Assembly: GCA_937920545.1 (NCBI GenBank)
Contig: CAKZUG010000012.1
Span: 1-52,565 of the forward strand
Direction: 5' to 3'
DNA from: an uncultured Saccharophagus sp.
GTDB taxonomy: Bacteria; Pseudomonadota; Gammaproteobacteria; Pseudomonadales; Cellvibrionaceae
Length of the DNA stretch: 52,565 bases
The notes under the pieces were generated by a model. That model worked only from the letters and a program-made list of their open reading frames with translations. It had not been told where the DNA came from and ran no database searches. The translations under genes and the position numbers were made by a program. Shown one piece after another: positions 29,334-39,270 of this stretch (positions within the stretch are counted from its first letter, which is position 1; every line of letters begins with the position of its first letter).

Positions 29334-29376
29334 CTTAATAATAACCATTATCATTTGCATTATTGTTATTATTAAG
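29334..29376. promoter_or_regulatory. Fur box within inverted repeat, before the 195-aa secreted protein
   Basis: A Fur-like 19-mer lies at 29340-29358 (CATTATCATTTGC core), matching the consensus at about 14 of 19 positions. It sits between perfect 12-bp arms CTTAATAATAAC (29334-29345) and GTTATTATTAAG (29365-29376), about 85 bp before the ATG. Confidence 0.65.
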
Positions 29377-29459
29377 TATTATTACCCTCCTCGTCATTTA
29401 ACAATTTACTGGTTTCACGGTATAAGACGAGATATCGCCAGTTTTAACAGGATAAAAAA

Positions 29460-30047
29460 ATGAAATTTTTAGTTACCGTTATCATTGCTATAACAGCAAG
29501 TTTAAGTGCACACGCCGATACACTCACCAGTAAAACTGTTCGCTCAGAATTCAACAAAGTACGCGCCGAATTACGCCAATACACTGGTCGTGTCGGTCTT
29601 GTAACACGCGATAACAAATCGACATGCTCAAACAACCCTTTAAGCCAGCCATTTTATTGTCGCTTTGACCGTAAAGTTGGATTAAGCCCTTCATGGCTAG
29701 CAGAATTTGATTTTACTGACAGACCATCTATTAGAGCGGTATCAGGTTACTACTTAGGTTTTGCCGTTATGTTTAACGAGTTAGGTAGCGATGTTTACGC
29801 CAATTTTACTGATGATTTCGAATCAGAATCACTTGCACTTGCAACATGTATATCTGGCGCTTATACCAAAGAAGCTAATGACAAGCGTGCTTTTAAAGCG
29901 CAAGTAAACACAGTATTCCCTGCACTCCAAGGTTACATCACATCAACAGGTAATGATTATGATGCACTTGTTAGTTTGTACCGTTTAGGTGCAAAAGTAG
30001 GTGTTGATGGCTGTTTCGATTTAGATATCTTCGACGGCGCATTTTAA
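29460..30047 (+). CDS. Secreted protein of unknown function, probable Fur regulon
   Basis: A 195-aa protein with a clear signal peptide (MKFLVTVIIAITASLSAHA, cleavage before DTLTS). The mature part is polar, with four cysteines (STCS, YCRF, ATCIS, DGCFD) that could form disulfides, and no membrane segment, so a periplasmic or exported location is expected. I do not recognise a family. A Fur-like operator lies upstream and a terminator follows at 30151-30176, so it is a monocistronic, probably iron-repressed gene next to the siderophore operon. Its role there is unknown. Confidence 0.8.
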   Translation: MKFLVTVIIAITASLSAHADTLTSKTVRSEFNKVRAELRQYTGRVGLVTRDNKSTCSNNPLSQPFYCRFDRKVGLSPSWLAEFDFTDRPSIRAVSGYYLGFAVMFNELGSDVYANFTDDFESESLALATCISGAYTKEANDKRAFKAQVNTVFPALQGYITSTGNDYDALVSLYRLGAKVGVDGCFDLDIFDGAF

Positions 30048-30150
30048 ACAATACCTCACTAAATGGATTTAACTGAAGACTGCATTCACACCCTATTATT
30101 GGGGTAACTAATAACAACAGCTTAGGCAAAACCATTTAACTAAAAAAGGA

Positions 30151-30176
30151 GTCGCTGACGTTTTGTCAGCGGCTTT
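30151..30176 (+). terminator. Intrinsic terminator
   Basis: GTCGCTGAC-GTTTT-GTCAGCGGC forms a nine-pair stem with one G-U pair, followed by TTTTAT, about 105 bp after the stop of the 195-aa protein. Confidence 0.75.
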
Positions 30177-30441
30177 TATCCAGCCAAAAAAACCACATAC
30201 GCGTCATTTCAAAAAAGAAAGCGTTAACTTATTAACGAGTAACAACTGACTAAAAGCAGAAACTGAATAAAAACAAAAACTGACTAAAAAGTAGCCGCGT
30301 AGCATGGCTCATTATTAACACCTGTTGATTATCCAGCCTGATAAAAACGTGCGAAGCATCACTGCTTATGGCACAAAATCATACCAACCGACACGTAAAA
30401 AAACACTTATTTTAAATAGCCATGTAAACCCCAAATAAACA
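30177..30441. other. Noncoding region before the siderophore operon
   Basis: No gene or strong repeat seen. It probably carries the -35/-10 elements of the siderophore operon promoter near its right end. Confidence 0.4.
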
Positions 30442-30476
30442 TTGCTAATGATAATGATTAGCATTACTATTAGCAA
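30442..30476. promoter_or_regulatory. Fur box of the siderophore biosynthesis operon
   Basis: GCTAATGATAATGATTAGC at 30444-30462 is itself near-palindromic and fits the Fur consensus at about 16 of 19 positions. A wider pair TTGCTAAT (30442-30449) and ATTAGCAA (30469-30476) brackets it. It lies 23 bp before the first ATG of the operon. Confidence 0.85.
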
Positions 30477-30499
30477 AAACACCAACAAGTGGTTACATT

Positions 30500-31921
30500 A
30501 TGAACATAGCAACCAAAGAACAAAGAGCCGATAACAGTCAGCCTAAAAAAACGGTAATTAATTCACATGATAACCGTTACGATCTTACTGAGACCAAGCT
30601 ATTAAAAAAACAAATACAAAGCGAATCGCAAGTGCGCTCTTATCCACGCAGAATCCCTATTGCTATCACAAAAGCAAAAGGCGCTTTGGTTGAAGACGAA
30701 CAAGGCCATACTTTTTTAGATTGCTTAGCTGGCGCTGGCGTTTTAGCTCTTGGCCATAACCACCCAGATATTAATCACGCAATTATTAATGCCATACAAA
30801 ATGATTGCCCACAGCAAACATTAGATCTCACATCGCCCGCTAAATGCCTGTTTATTGATGCGTTATTAGATGCGCTACCCGCAGCGTTTGCACAAAACTG
30901 TGCATTACAATTTTGCGGGCCAACAGGTGCCGATGCCGTCGAAGCAGCCATTAAACTAGCCAAAATTGTGACAGGCAGAGAAAACATATGCAGTTTTTAC
31001 GGTGGTTACCACGGCATGACGCACGGCGCACTTGCACTCACAGGAAATTTATCGGCAAAAGCTCATGTAACAAATTTAATGCCCGGTGTGCATTTTTTGC
31101 CTTATCCCTACGCTTTTCGCAGCCCCTTTTTACACAGCAACACGATTACCGAGCAAAGCCTGCATTTTATTCGCTCGCAACTGTCTGATCCCGAATCAGG
31201 TATCACCTTACCCGCCGCCATTATTGTGGAACCCATACAAGGTGAAGGCGGTGTTATCCCTGCACCTATCGCTTGGTTAAAAGGCTTACGAGCGCTGTGT
31301 GATGAATTTAATATTTTATTAATTTTTGATGAGGTGCAAAGCGGGTTTGGCCGAACAGGCAAGATGTTTGCCTTTGAACACGCCGATATTCAGCCCGACA
31401 TTTTAATTATGTCCAAGGCGTTAGGCGGCGGTTTACCCCTTGCCATAATCGCGTTTGACAAAGCGCTCGATGCATGGACACCTGGACAACATACAGGCAC
31501 CTTTCGCGGCAATCAATTAGCCATGGTGGCAGGTACAGCGTCGTTAAACATTATTAAACGCGATAATTTACTCGAAAAAGTAAACGTATTAGGTGCGTTT
31601 ATTAAAAAAGAACTACAAAAAATTCAACAAAACATACCCGAAATAGGTGAGGTGCGCGGCAAGGGTTTTATGCTGGGCATTGAATTTGTGAGCCATAAAA
31701 AAGACACACTCGGCCACCCACAAAGCCACCCAGAATTTTGCAAAGCGGTTCAACAAGAAGCATTAAAACGGGGCATTATTTGTGAAATAGGCGGACGCCA
31801 CGGCGCCGTTTTACGCTTGCTTCCACCGCTGATTATTACCCAAAAACAAGCAGAACATATTGTTAACACATTAAGCCAAGCAATACATTATGTGTACTCA
31901 CTGGAGCATAACCATGTCTAA
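30500..31921 (+). CDS. rhbA: Diaminobutyrate-2-oxoglutarate aminotransferase (RhbA-like)
   Basis: A 473-aa class III PLP aminotransferase that should make L-2,4-diaminobutyrate from aspartate semialdehyde and glutamate. CGPTGADAVEAAIKLAK (about 140) and FDEVQSGFGRTG are family blocks, and the PLP lysine is in MSKALGGGLPL (about Lys306). The same enzyme type serves ectoine and diaminopropane synthesis; the next gene, a diaminobutyrate decarboxylase, points to 1,3-diaminopropane for a siderophore. It is the first gene of an operon in the order of rhbABCDEF. The stop overlaps the next start by 8 bp. Confidence 0.93.
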   Translation: MNIATKEQRADNSQPKKTVINSHDNRYDLTETKLLKKQIQSESQVRSYPRRIPIAITKAKGALVEDEQGHTFLDCLAGAGVLALGHNHPDINHAIINAIQNDCPQQTLDLTSPAKCLFIDALLDALPAAFAQNCALQFCGPTGADAVEAAIKLAKIVTGRENICSFYGGYHGMTHGALALTGNLSAKAHVTNLMPGVHFLPYPYAFRSPFLHSNTITEQSLHFIRSQLSDPESGITLPAAIIVEPIQGEGGVIPAPIAWLKGLRALCDEFNILLIFDEVQSGFGRTGKMFAFEHADIQPDILIMSKALGGGLPLAIIAFDKALDAWTPGQHTGTFRGNQLAMVAGTASLNIIKRDNLLEKVNVLGAFIKKELQKIQQNIPEIGEVRGKGFMLGIEFVSHKKDTLGHPQSHPEFCKAVQQEALKRGIICEIGGRHGAVLRLLPPLIITQKQAEHIVNTLSQAIHYVYSLEHNHV

Positions 31922-33467
31922 GGCGAGTACATCGACAAAAGATGTGATGAGCCTTTCTACCGCGCAATCGGATGCTGTGCATACCGTGTTTCATGATTTT
32001 TTTATCACGCCCGGCAATATTGATACCTCTGCATTTGCGCAAGAAATCAACACGGCTGTTGCGCACTTATCCGATACCCTTAACCAAAATTTTGATACAA
32101 GCACACAAGCCACACCAGCACTACTCAAAGAAAAAGTAGATGACCTGTTAAGTTTTGATGCGCAAGCCAAAAGCACACATGCATTACTCAAAAAATATAT
32201 TGAACCCCTCGTCATGCATTCTGTTTTGCCCAACAACCCCTATTGTGCAGCCCACTTGCACTGCCCGGTAACAACGGTATCGGTGATTGCTGAACTCATT
32301 ATTGCAACACTCAATCAATCGATGGATTCATGGGATCAATCGCCGATCGCCACGCATATAGAAACCGCATTCATCCACTGGTTTAGCGAAAAAATAGGCT
32401 TTGAAAAAGGCGAAGCTGATGGCGTATTTACAAGCGGCGGAACCCAATCAAATATGACAGCGCTCATGCTTGCGCGCGATCACTGTATGCAGCAACAAAC
32501 CCATCTGAGTGTAAAGCTGCATGGCCTCGATAAAAATTGGCAAGCCTATCGTGTCTATTGTTCAGAAGAAGCCCACTTTACGATAAAGCGCAGCTGCGTG
32601 GTACTCGGCTTAGGTGAGCAGGCCGTTCATGTCATTAAAACCAACCAAAAAGGCGAGATGTGTGTTCACGCACTAAAAGAAGCGTTACTGCTAGGCAAAC
32701 AACAAGGTCATATCCCTATGGCCATTGTCGCCACTGCGGGTACAACTGATTTAGGCGCTGTCGACCCTGTTGATGCCATTGCCGATATCGCCAAAGCTTA
32801 TGCATGTTGGATGCATGTTGATGCCGCTTATGGTGGCGCGCTGATTTTATCGTCTCAAAAGCAGCGGCTACAGGGTATCGAAAAAGCGCAATCTGTGACG
32901 ATTGATTTTCACAAAATGTTTTTTCAACCCATTAGCTGTAGCGCTCTTTTTGTTAACAATAAAACACTGCTGCGGACACTGAGGTTTCATGCCGATTACC
33001 TCAACAGAGACGAAGATGAAGAACCCAATTTAGTTGAAAAATCATTATCGACAACACGCCGTTTTGACGCGCTTAAAATCTGGTTATCAATAGAGCGACT
33101 AGGCACTTCATCGTTTTCTCAGATGATTGATGCATTATTTGATCTCACAAAATACTGTGAAACAGCAGTAGATTCGCATCCTCGTTTTACACGGTATAAC
33201 GACGCTCAAATGACAACCGTGCTCTTTAGCGTGACGGGTCAAGATAACGATTTTCATAGCTCGCTTCGCCGTAAATTATTGTATAACGGTGATGTGATTA
33301 TTGCTCAAACAAAAAAACAAGAAAAAATTTATTTCAAATTAACGCTGCTGAACCCCTGCGCAACCAAAAACAATATCGACGAGATTCTGCACCACATAGA
33401 TGACCACGTACAAGCCATCTTGATGGAAAAAATGACTAGAAAAAAATGGCTAGAGAAAAAAATATGA
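31914..33467 (+). CDS. rhbB: L-2,4-diaminobutyrate decarboxylase (RhbB-like)
   Basis: A 517-aa group II PLP decarboxylase that should turn diaminobutyrate into 1,3-diaminopropane. FTSGGTQSNMTALMLARD binds PLP phosphate, VDAAYGGALIL contains the conserved Asp, and the Schiff-base lysine is in TIDFHKMFFQP (about Lys333). GGAG lies seven bases before ATG 31914, which I prefer to the earlier frame start at 31890. Overlap with both neighbours (8 and 4 bp) indicates coupled translation. Confidence 0.93.
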   Translation: MSKASTSTKDVMSLSTAQSDAVHTVFHDFFITPGNIDTSAFAQEINTAVAHLSDTLNQNFDTSTQATPALLKEKVDDLLSFDAQAKSTHALLKKYIEPLVMHSVLPNNPYCAAHLHCPVTTVSVIAELIIATLNQSMDSWDQSPIATHIETAFIHWFSEKIGFEKGEADGVFTSGGTQSNMTALMLARDHCMQQQTHLSVKLHGLDKNWQAYRVYCSEEAHFTIKRSCVVLGLGEQAVHVIKTNQKGEMCVHALKEALLLGKQQGHIPMAIVATAGTTDLGAVDPVDAIADIAKAYACWMHVDAAYGGALILSSQKQRLQGIEKAQSVTIDFHKMFFQPISCSALFVNNKTLLRTLRFHADYLNRDEDEEPNLVEKSLSTTRRFDALKIWLSIERLGTSSFSQMIDALFDLTKYCETAVDSHPRFTRYNDAQMTTVLFSVTGQDNDFHSSLRRKLLYNGDVIIAQTKKQEKIYFKLTLLNPCATKNNIDEILHHIDDHVQAILMEKMTRKKWLEKKI

Positions 33468-35338
33468 ACATACAACACCATGTTAGCGACAAAGCCGTGA
33501 TTAATTGCTACCTACGTGAAGAACCCACAACATGGCAATATTACCCTGCCCATAAGTGGCAGCGTCTTTTCACGAATACCCGCATGCCATCCGTAGCGTT
33601 ATCACACTCATTAATACACATAACATTGGTAAAACAAAATATACACATCGCCATCGGTGTCACCTATTGGTCAGCCACTCAGAGGCATCAATTTAGTTTT
33701 CCTATTTATTGCAGTAATGGGTCAAATCAACACTGGTATACCATTACGCTGGGCCAATTTATTGTGTACACCATGCAAGAGTACCTTTCTACGCATGATA
33801 AAAAACACCCCCAGTTAGATACATTACTTTACCGCAGTTTAGACAGCGCAAAAAACATTCAAACATTTTTAGACCACCGAAAAAATGCAATAGACGATTT
33901 GCACTCTCATCAAAAACAGAGTTTTATACAAAGCGAGCAAGCTTTATTAATTGGTCATCAACTGCACCCAACAGGCAAATCACGATCGGGGTTTTCCCAC
34001 AGCGAGATGCTCCAGTATTCACCTGAAACCGCCGAGCAATTTCAGCTGGTCTATTTTGCGGTACAAAAAAAATACCTACATGAAGACAGCGCCACAGGTA
34101 CGCCCACACATGCCATTATTAAGCAATCACTGAGCAAATACTTGGCGCATCAGCCCAAGTCTATATTGCACGCTTATATCGCAAACGATGACATGGCATT
34201 GATACCCGTTCACCCATGGCAGGCGACTTTTCTTCGATCAAAAAGCCATGTAAAAGCGCTTGAAGAACAAGGCGCAATCACACACTTAGGTGCATACGGG
34301 CCGTACTTTAAAGCCACAACATCTATACGCACCGTCTTTAGTGAAGACGATAATTTTATGTATAAATTATCCTTGAATCTACGCATTACTAACTCCGAAC
34401 GTGTTAACAAACACTGGGAGTTAGACCGCGTCGTTGAAACAGCACGCATGCTGAGACACCCTATTGCTCAAGAAATAAAAAAGAGCGCACCAGACTTTTA
34501 TATTATCGACGAACCCGCTTATATTTCTGTCAAAGTAGGTAACAAAGTACTCGATGGTTTTTCATGCATCTTGCGTGATGCGACACATCTAAAAGGTCAC
34601 GATAAAGACATTACATCAATTACATCATTGATTCAGGATCACCCGTTTGATAAAAAAAGCCGCTTGTATAACATCATTTATCAGCTCGCTCAAAACGAAG
34701 GTACCTCCCTTCACGACACATCACTAAAGTGGTTTCAACGGTACTTAGATGTCACCATTACCTCTCTAATGAGGCTCTTTGTCGATTGGGGTTTATGTTT
34801 TGAACCGCATGGGCAAAATATGCTCATAGAGCTTGAAAATGGCTACCCTACAAAAGGTTTTTGTCGAGACGGCCAAGGCTTTTTTCATCGTGAAGCCTCT
34901 CATGAAGACTGGTGCAAAATATTTCCGCATAAAGGTGAAAAAACCCAGTCTATTTTCCCAGAAGAACTCGCCAAAGAGCGCTTGATTTACTACCCCTTTA
35001 TCAACCAATTATTTTCGGTAATTAATGCATTTGGCACACAAGGGTTAATCCAAGAAAAAAACTTGCTTGAGCACACCATGCAAACACTCAATGCCATTGG
35101 CAAAGAGCCCACTCAATACCCCTTTACGCTGCTAAGTGTTTTACAGCAAGCGGAGCATTTACCTTGCAAAGGTAATTTGCTCACGCAATTGTACGATATG
35201 GATGAGCTTGTCGGTGATATAGCGGAACAATCGGTTTATATACATGTAAATAACTGCCTTAAACAAGCAAGCGATCAACATGGCGCGCACAAGACAACAA
35301 CCACTTCTAACATGTTCACCGAACCGGCTGATGTTTAA
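33464..35338 (+). CDS. rhbC: IucA/IucC-type siderophore synthetase (RhbC-like)
   Basis: A 624-aa NRPS-independent siderophore (NIS) synthetase that adenylates a citrate carboxyl and joins it to an amine. The ATP-binding block is GHQLHPTGKSRSGFS (about 164-178), followed by VHPWQATF, the KLSLNLRITNSER segment and the C-terminal HGQNMLIELENGYPTKGF typical of the family. ATG 33464 gives an ATGA overlap with rhbB; an earlier ATG at 33446 has a poor ribosome site. By position it corresponds to RhbC of the rhizobactin 1021 pathway. Confidence 0.93.
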   Translation: MNIQHHVSDKAVINCYLREEPTTWQYYPAHKWQRLFTNTRMPSVALSHSLIHITLVKQNIHIAIGVTYWSATQRHQFSFPIYCSNGSNQHWYTITLGQFIVYTMQEYLSTHDKKHPQLDTLLYRSLDSAKNIQTFLDHRKNAIDDLHSHQKQSFIQSEQALLIGHQLHPTGKSRSGFSHSEMLQYSPETAEQFQLVYFAVQKKYLHEDSATGTPTHAIIKQSLSKYLAHQPKSILHAYIANDDMALIPVHPWQATFLRSKSHVKALEEQGAITHLGAYGPYFKATTSIRTVFSEDDNFMYKLSLNLRITNSERVNKHWELDRVVETARMLRHPIAQEIKKSAPDFYIIDEPAYISVKVGNKVLDGFSCILRDATHLKGHDKDITSITSLIQDHPFDKKSRLYNIIYQLAQNEGTSLHDTSLKWFQRYLDVTITSLMRLFVDWGLCFEPHGQNMLIELENGYPTKGFCRDGQGFFHREASHEDWCKIFPHKGEKTQSIFPEELAKERLIYYPFINQLFSVINAFGTQGLIQEKNLLEHTMQTLNAIGKEPTQYPFTLLSVLQQAEHLPCKGNLLTQLYDMDELVGDIAEQSVYIHVNNCLKQASDQHGAHKTTTTSNMFTEPADV

Positions 35339-36002
35339 CATGGTATCGCATTCACAATCAAACGTGGCAAGCCCACATGTATTTTTAAAAAAATACACCG
35401 TGAGCAACCAAAGCTTAACTGACCATACAACACACACCGTAGCGCTTAACTGTGTGAAAAAAGAGCCCAACGCATATCGGCTATACCAGTGGATGAACAA
35501 ACCCCATGTGGCCGAATTTTGGCATCAAGCGTGGAGTAAAGAAAAAATCGCGGGCTATCTTGCCAATAAAATCGCGTCATATCACCAAGTCTATTGGGTG
35601 TATATGAATGATGAGCCCATTGGCTATGCCGAAATTTACCCCGTCTCAAAAGATAGGATAAGTGCATTTTGCGATGACAAAACCGCTTATGGTTGGCACT
35701 TTTTAATTGGGCCCAAGCATTATATTGGCTCGGGCTACCCTTTTTTAGCTGCTCATGCCCTGCTGTCTTTTATTTTTGAAAAAATACAACCTACTCGCAT
35801 TTATTGCGAGCCTGATCAACACAATACGCGCATGATTAAATTTATTGAAAAATTGGGTCACCAATTTTGCAAAAATATCATACTCATTGAAAAGAAAGCA
35901 CATTTAATGTTTGTCGATCGCGATGACTTTAACAAAATAGATGGTTCACAGGTCGCGATACATAACGTGACACCACAAAAAAATAGGGTTGCCAATGCAT
36001 AA
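35331..36002 (+). CDS. rhbD: Siderophore acyltransferase 1, GNAT fold (RhbD/IucB-like)
   Basis: A 223-aa enzyme that should acylate an N-hydroxylated diamine from acyl-CoA. The family pattern is clear: YQWMNKPHVAEFWHQAWSKE, NDEPIGYAEIY, GWHFLIGP, then RIYCEPDQHNTRMIKFIEKL. A start at 35331 overlaps rhbC by 8 bp; ATG 35340, just after the rhbC stop, is equally possible because neither has a good Shine-Dalgarno. It belongs to the RhbD/AlcB/IucB group. A second, clearly different member lies at 39271, so the substrates may differ. Confidence 0.9.
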   Translation: MFNMVSHSQSNVASPHVFLKKYTVSNQSLTDHTTHTVALNCVKKEPNAYRLYQWMNKPHVAEFWHQAWSKEKIAGYLANKIASYHQVYWVYMNDEPIGYAEIYPVSKDRISAFCDDKTAYGWHFLIGPKHYIGSGYPFLAAHALLSFIFEKIQPTRIYCEPDQHNTRMIKFIEKLGHQFCKNIILIEKKAHLMFVDRDDFNKIDGSQVAIHNVTPQKNRVANA

Positions 36003-37389
36003 CAAAGAACATATTTTAGATATTATTGGTGTTGGTGTGGGGCCATTCAACCTGAGTTTAGCCGCATTAGCAACGCCCGAGACAGGGCTAAAAAGTGTTT
36101 TTTTTGAACAAAAAGAAACGTTTGAATGGCATAGCGGCCTACTTATAGAAAACTGCACCCTGCAGGTGCCGTTTATGGCAGACCTAGTCACAATGGCCGA
36201 TCCAACTAACCCCTATACATACCTCAATTACTTGCATAAACATAACAAGTTATATCATTTTTATTTTTACGAAGAATTTAAAATACCGCGTATTGATTAC
36301 AACCAGTATTGCCAATGGGTGGCCAATCAACTTAGTAGCGTGCAGTTTTCAAGTAAAGTGATGGGTGTAGAGCAGATCACTCAACAGGGGCAGCTGATAT
36401 ATAAAGTCTCGGTTGAATGCACTAAAGCACACACACAGACCGTTTATTATAGCCATAACATTGTGTTGGGTACGGGTACTACACCCTCTTACCCTGCGGC
36501 CATATCTCACTGCATGCATATGTCTAATGTGTGTCATTCGGCAGGTTACTTACACCATAAACCGGATATGCTAAAAGAAAAAACCATCACGGTTGTTGGG
36601 TCTGGTCAGAGTGCGGGCGAAATCGTTTTAGACCTATTACAAAACCAACAAGATCATCATTACCATATTAATTGGTTAACACGTGGCGACGGTTTTTTGC
36701 CCATGGAATACTCAAAATTAGGGCTAGAGCATTTTTCACCTGAGTACACCGATCACTTTTTTTCTTTAGATGAAGCAACACGAGATCAAGTTAAATCCAA
36801 TCAAGACCTTTGGTACAAAGGGATATCTGCCGATACCATTGCTGATATTTATGATCACCTTTACCAAAAAAATATCACGAACAGCGAATCAGGTTTAACG
36901 ATGCAAGCCTGTAGCCAGTTACAGCACGTGACAGACAACAAACACGATCTATCACTGCACTTTACCCATAAACAACTTCATACCAATTTTGCTGTAAACA
37001 CAGATTATTTAATCTTGGCGACAGGGCATACCTACACCACACCCGATTGCTTACGAGATATTTCACATACGTTTACACGAGATAACCATAACCGCCTAAA
37101 CATCACACGTGATTACCGTATTCAAACACAGGCTTGTGAAGGCTCATCATCACACTCAGTAAACGGTAATAATGTATTTATTCAAAATGGAGAAATACAT
37201 ACCCACGGTATTGGTGCTCCCGATTTAGGTTTAGGGGCTTATAGAAGCGCGCATATTATCAATACGCTCACTCAAAAAGAGCATTACAGCATACACAGCA
37301 AAAATGTTTTTCAAACATTTGGCATCGCCTCTAAATGGAAAAAACATCAAGACACTTCTACGCAATCGCATTGCAGCACAAGGCCATAA
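35995..37389 (+). CDS. rhbE: Diamine N-monooxygenase (RhbE/IucD-like)
   Basis: A 464-aa flavin-dependent N-hydroxylating monooxygenase of the lysine/ornithine type, expected to hydroxylate 1,3-diaminopropane to form hydroxamates. The FAD site is GVGVGPFNLSLAAL (12-25), the NADPH site is VVGSGQSAGEIVLDLL (about 200) and the C-terminal ATGHTY is the third signature. I use ATG 35995 with AGGG upstream, overlapping the previous stop by 8 bp, instead of the TTG two codons earlier. Confidence 0.94.
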   Translation: MHNKEHILDIIGVGVGPFNLSLAALATPETGLKSVFFEQKETFEWHSGLLIENCTLQVPFMADLVTMADPTNPYTYLNYLHKHNKLYHFYFYEEFKIPRIDYNQYCQWVANQLSSVQFSSKVMGVEQITQQGQLIYKVSVECTKAHTQTVYYSHNIVLGTGTTPSYPAAISHCMHMSNVCHSAGYLHHKPDMLKEKTITVVGSGQSAGEIVLDLLQNQQDHHYHINWLTRGDGFLPMEYSKLGLEHFSPEYTDHFFSLDEATRDQVKSNQDLWYKGISADTIADIYDHLYQKNITNSESGLTMQACSQLQHVTDNKHDLSLHFTHKQLHTNFAVNTDYLILATGHTYTTPDCLRDISHTFTRDNHNRLNITRDYRIQTQACEGSSSHSVNGNNVFIQNGEIHTHGIGAPDLGLGAYRSAHIINTLTQKEHYSIHSKNVFQTFGIASKWKKHQDTSTQSHCSTRP

Positions 37390-37394
37390 CGATC

Positions 37395-39269
37395 ATGAAT
37401 ACCGTACTAGACTCCTCATTAGATCCTTTATTAGACCCTTCTCGCTATTACTCTCTAGTAAACTGGCATACCGCCAACAGAGAAATAAGCGCTAAAATTA
37501 TTACTGAATTAATGTATGAAGAGCTACTCAACCCAGAGATAGTAGATAATCACTATACGCTCAATTTTGAACCCAATATACGCTATAGCTTTGAGGTTAA
37601 AAACAGACACTATTTTAACTTTTACCGCGTTGTTAGTGCATCGTTAACGTGTTTTATTGATGACAAAGAAACACCCAGTATTGATGCCTACCACCTTATA
37701 GGTTGTATCAACAAGCACCTTAATGTACAGCCCGATACCCAAGCACATGCGATACGTGAGTTTTCGAACACCCTACTGGGTGACATGCATCAGCTTGGAA
37801 GCAAGCGCCTCTCCAATGCCGAGTTACTTCAACAAGATGAAATAACAATCGAGAGCCAACTCGTTGCGCACCCTTGGATCATCGCGAATAAAGGCCGATT
37901 AGGCTTTAGTTATCAAGATTATATTCACCACGCGCCAGAGATGGGCAATACAGTTAACCTGTTATGGTTAGCCGTTGATAAAAAGCACGCTCAATTTAAT
38001 GCAATTGCTGCGTTAAATTACACACAACTTATCAATGAAGAATTATCAGCAAGCGACAGAGCGCGCTTTGATGCACTAATAGCATCCAAAGGCCAAACCC
38101 CTAGCCACTATTTTTATATGCCCGTTCACCCGTGGCAATGGAACAATGAAATTGTCAGCTTATTCACACCCGATATAGTGAACATGAACATTATATTACT
38201 GGGTGAAAGCCATGATACTTACCAGCCACAACAGTCTATTCGTACATTAAGCAATAAAACATCGCCAAAAAAACGTTATGTGAAGATGCCGATCAGCATT
38301 TTAAATACCTCTGTTTACAGAGGCTTACCCTCTGAAAGAGTCAAAGTAGCGCCGTTTTTGAGTGACTGGCTATTAAACCTCGTCGAGAAAGACGACTTTT
38401 TACGCAATAAAACAAAACTTATACTATTGGGCGAAATCGCCAGTATTAATTTTGACCACCCGATCTATTCAACAATGTCGAATATCCCATACCAGTTTAA
38501 TGAAAAATTAGCTGTGATTTGGCGAGAAAGTATTCATACCAAAATAGAAGCCGCAGAGCGCTGTATTCCACTCTCGTCACTCATGCATCGAGATGTCAAT
38601 AATGAATCATTCTTAAAAGCCATCATAGATGCATCGGGCCTCACAACACAGCAATGGATCAATCAGTTTCTCAAAGCCATGCTAGAGCCACTGCTGCACA
38701 TGTTATACAAATACGGTTTTGTTTTTTCGCCGCATGGTCAAAACGCCATGATCATTTTGAAAGATAATATTCCCACACGTTTAGCGGTAAAGGATTTTGT
38801 CGACGACGCCAATTTATGCGTTGACCCATTAGAAGAGCACGACTCACTACCCGACGAATTAGAAGATATTTTAGAGTACATCGAAGGGCCCATTCTTATT
38901 CAATGGATACAATCTGGCTTGTTTGTATGCGTATTTAGATACCTCACAGAAATACTAGAAGATGATTTTAATTACAGCTCAGATCTTTTTTGGGAATCGG
39001 TGTATTTAACTATCCGACAATATCAACAAGGTTTTCCTGAGTTGGAAGAAAGGTTTGATGCCTTCGACTTAATGCGGCCTGTTTTTCCAAAGTTATGCTT
39101 AAACCGCGTTCGCTTACTAGATGATGGCTACAAAGATAAAACCGAAAGGCCTACAGCGGCTGTGGCTAGCATGCTACAAAATCCACTTTTTATTGCTGCT
39201 CAAAAATATCAACAACAAGAGCAAGAGCAAGAAAAAAACCTTCAACCATCACCCTACGAGACTGTGTAA
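37395..39269 (+). CDS. rhbF: IucA/IucC-type siderophore synthetase (RhbF-like)
   Basis: The second NIS synthetase, also 624 aa, should add the second hydroxamate arm to citrate. Motifs: AHPWIIANKGRLGFSYQDY (about 158-176, ATP binding), MPVHPWQW, the QQSIRTLSNKTSPKKRYVKM segment, and FSPHGQNAMIILKDNIPTRL near the end. ATG 37395 is 5 bp after the previous stop; a longer frame from 37335 would overlap that gene. By order it matches RhbF. Confidence 0.93.
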   Translation: MNTVLDSSLDPLLDPSRYYSLVNWHTANREISAKIITELMYEELLNPEIVDNHYTLNFEPNIRYSFEVKNRHYFNFYRVVSASLTCFIDDKETPSIDAYHLIGCINKHLNVQPDTQAHAIREFSNTLLGDMHQLGSKRLSNAELLQQDEITIESQLVAHPWIIANKGRLGFSYQDYIHHAPEMGNTVNLLWLAVDKKHAQFNAIAALNYTQLINEELSASDRARFDALIASKGQTPSHYFYMPVHPWQWNNEIVSLFTPDIVNMNIILLGESHDTYQPQQSIRTLSNKTSPKKRYVKMPISILNTSVYRGLPSERVKVAPFLSDWLLNLVEKDDFLRNKTKLILLGEIASINFDHPIYSTMSNIPYQFNEKLAVIWRESIHTKIEAAERCIPLSSLMHRDVNNESFLKAIIDASGLTTQQWINQFLKAMLEPLLHMLYKYGFVFSPHGQNAMIILKDNIPTRLAVKDFVDDANLCVDPLEEHDSLPDELEDILEYIEGPILIQWIQSGLFVCVFRYLTEILEDDFNYSSDLFWESVYLTIRQYQQGFPELEERFDAFDLMRPVFPKLCLNRVRLLDDGYKDKTERPTAAVASMLQNPLFIAAQKYQQQEQEQEKNLQPSPYETV

Positions 39270-39270
39270 T

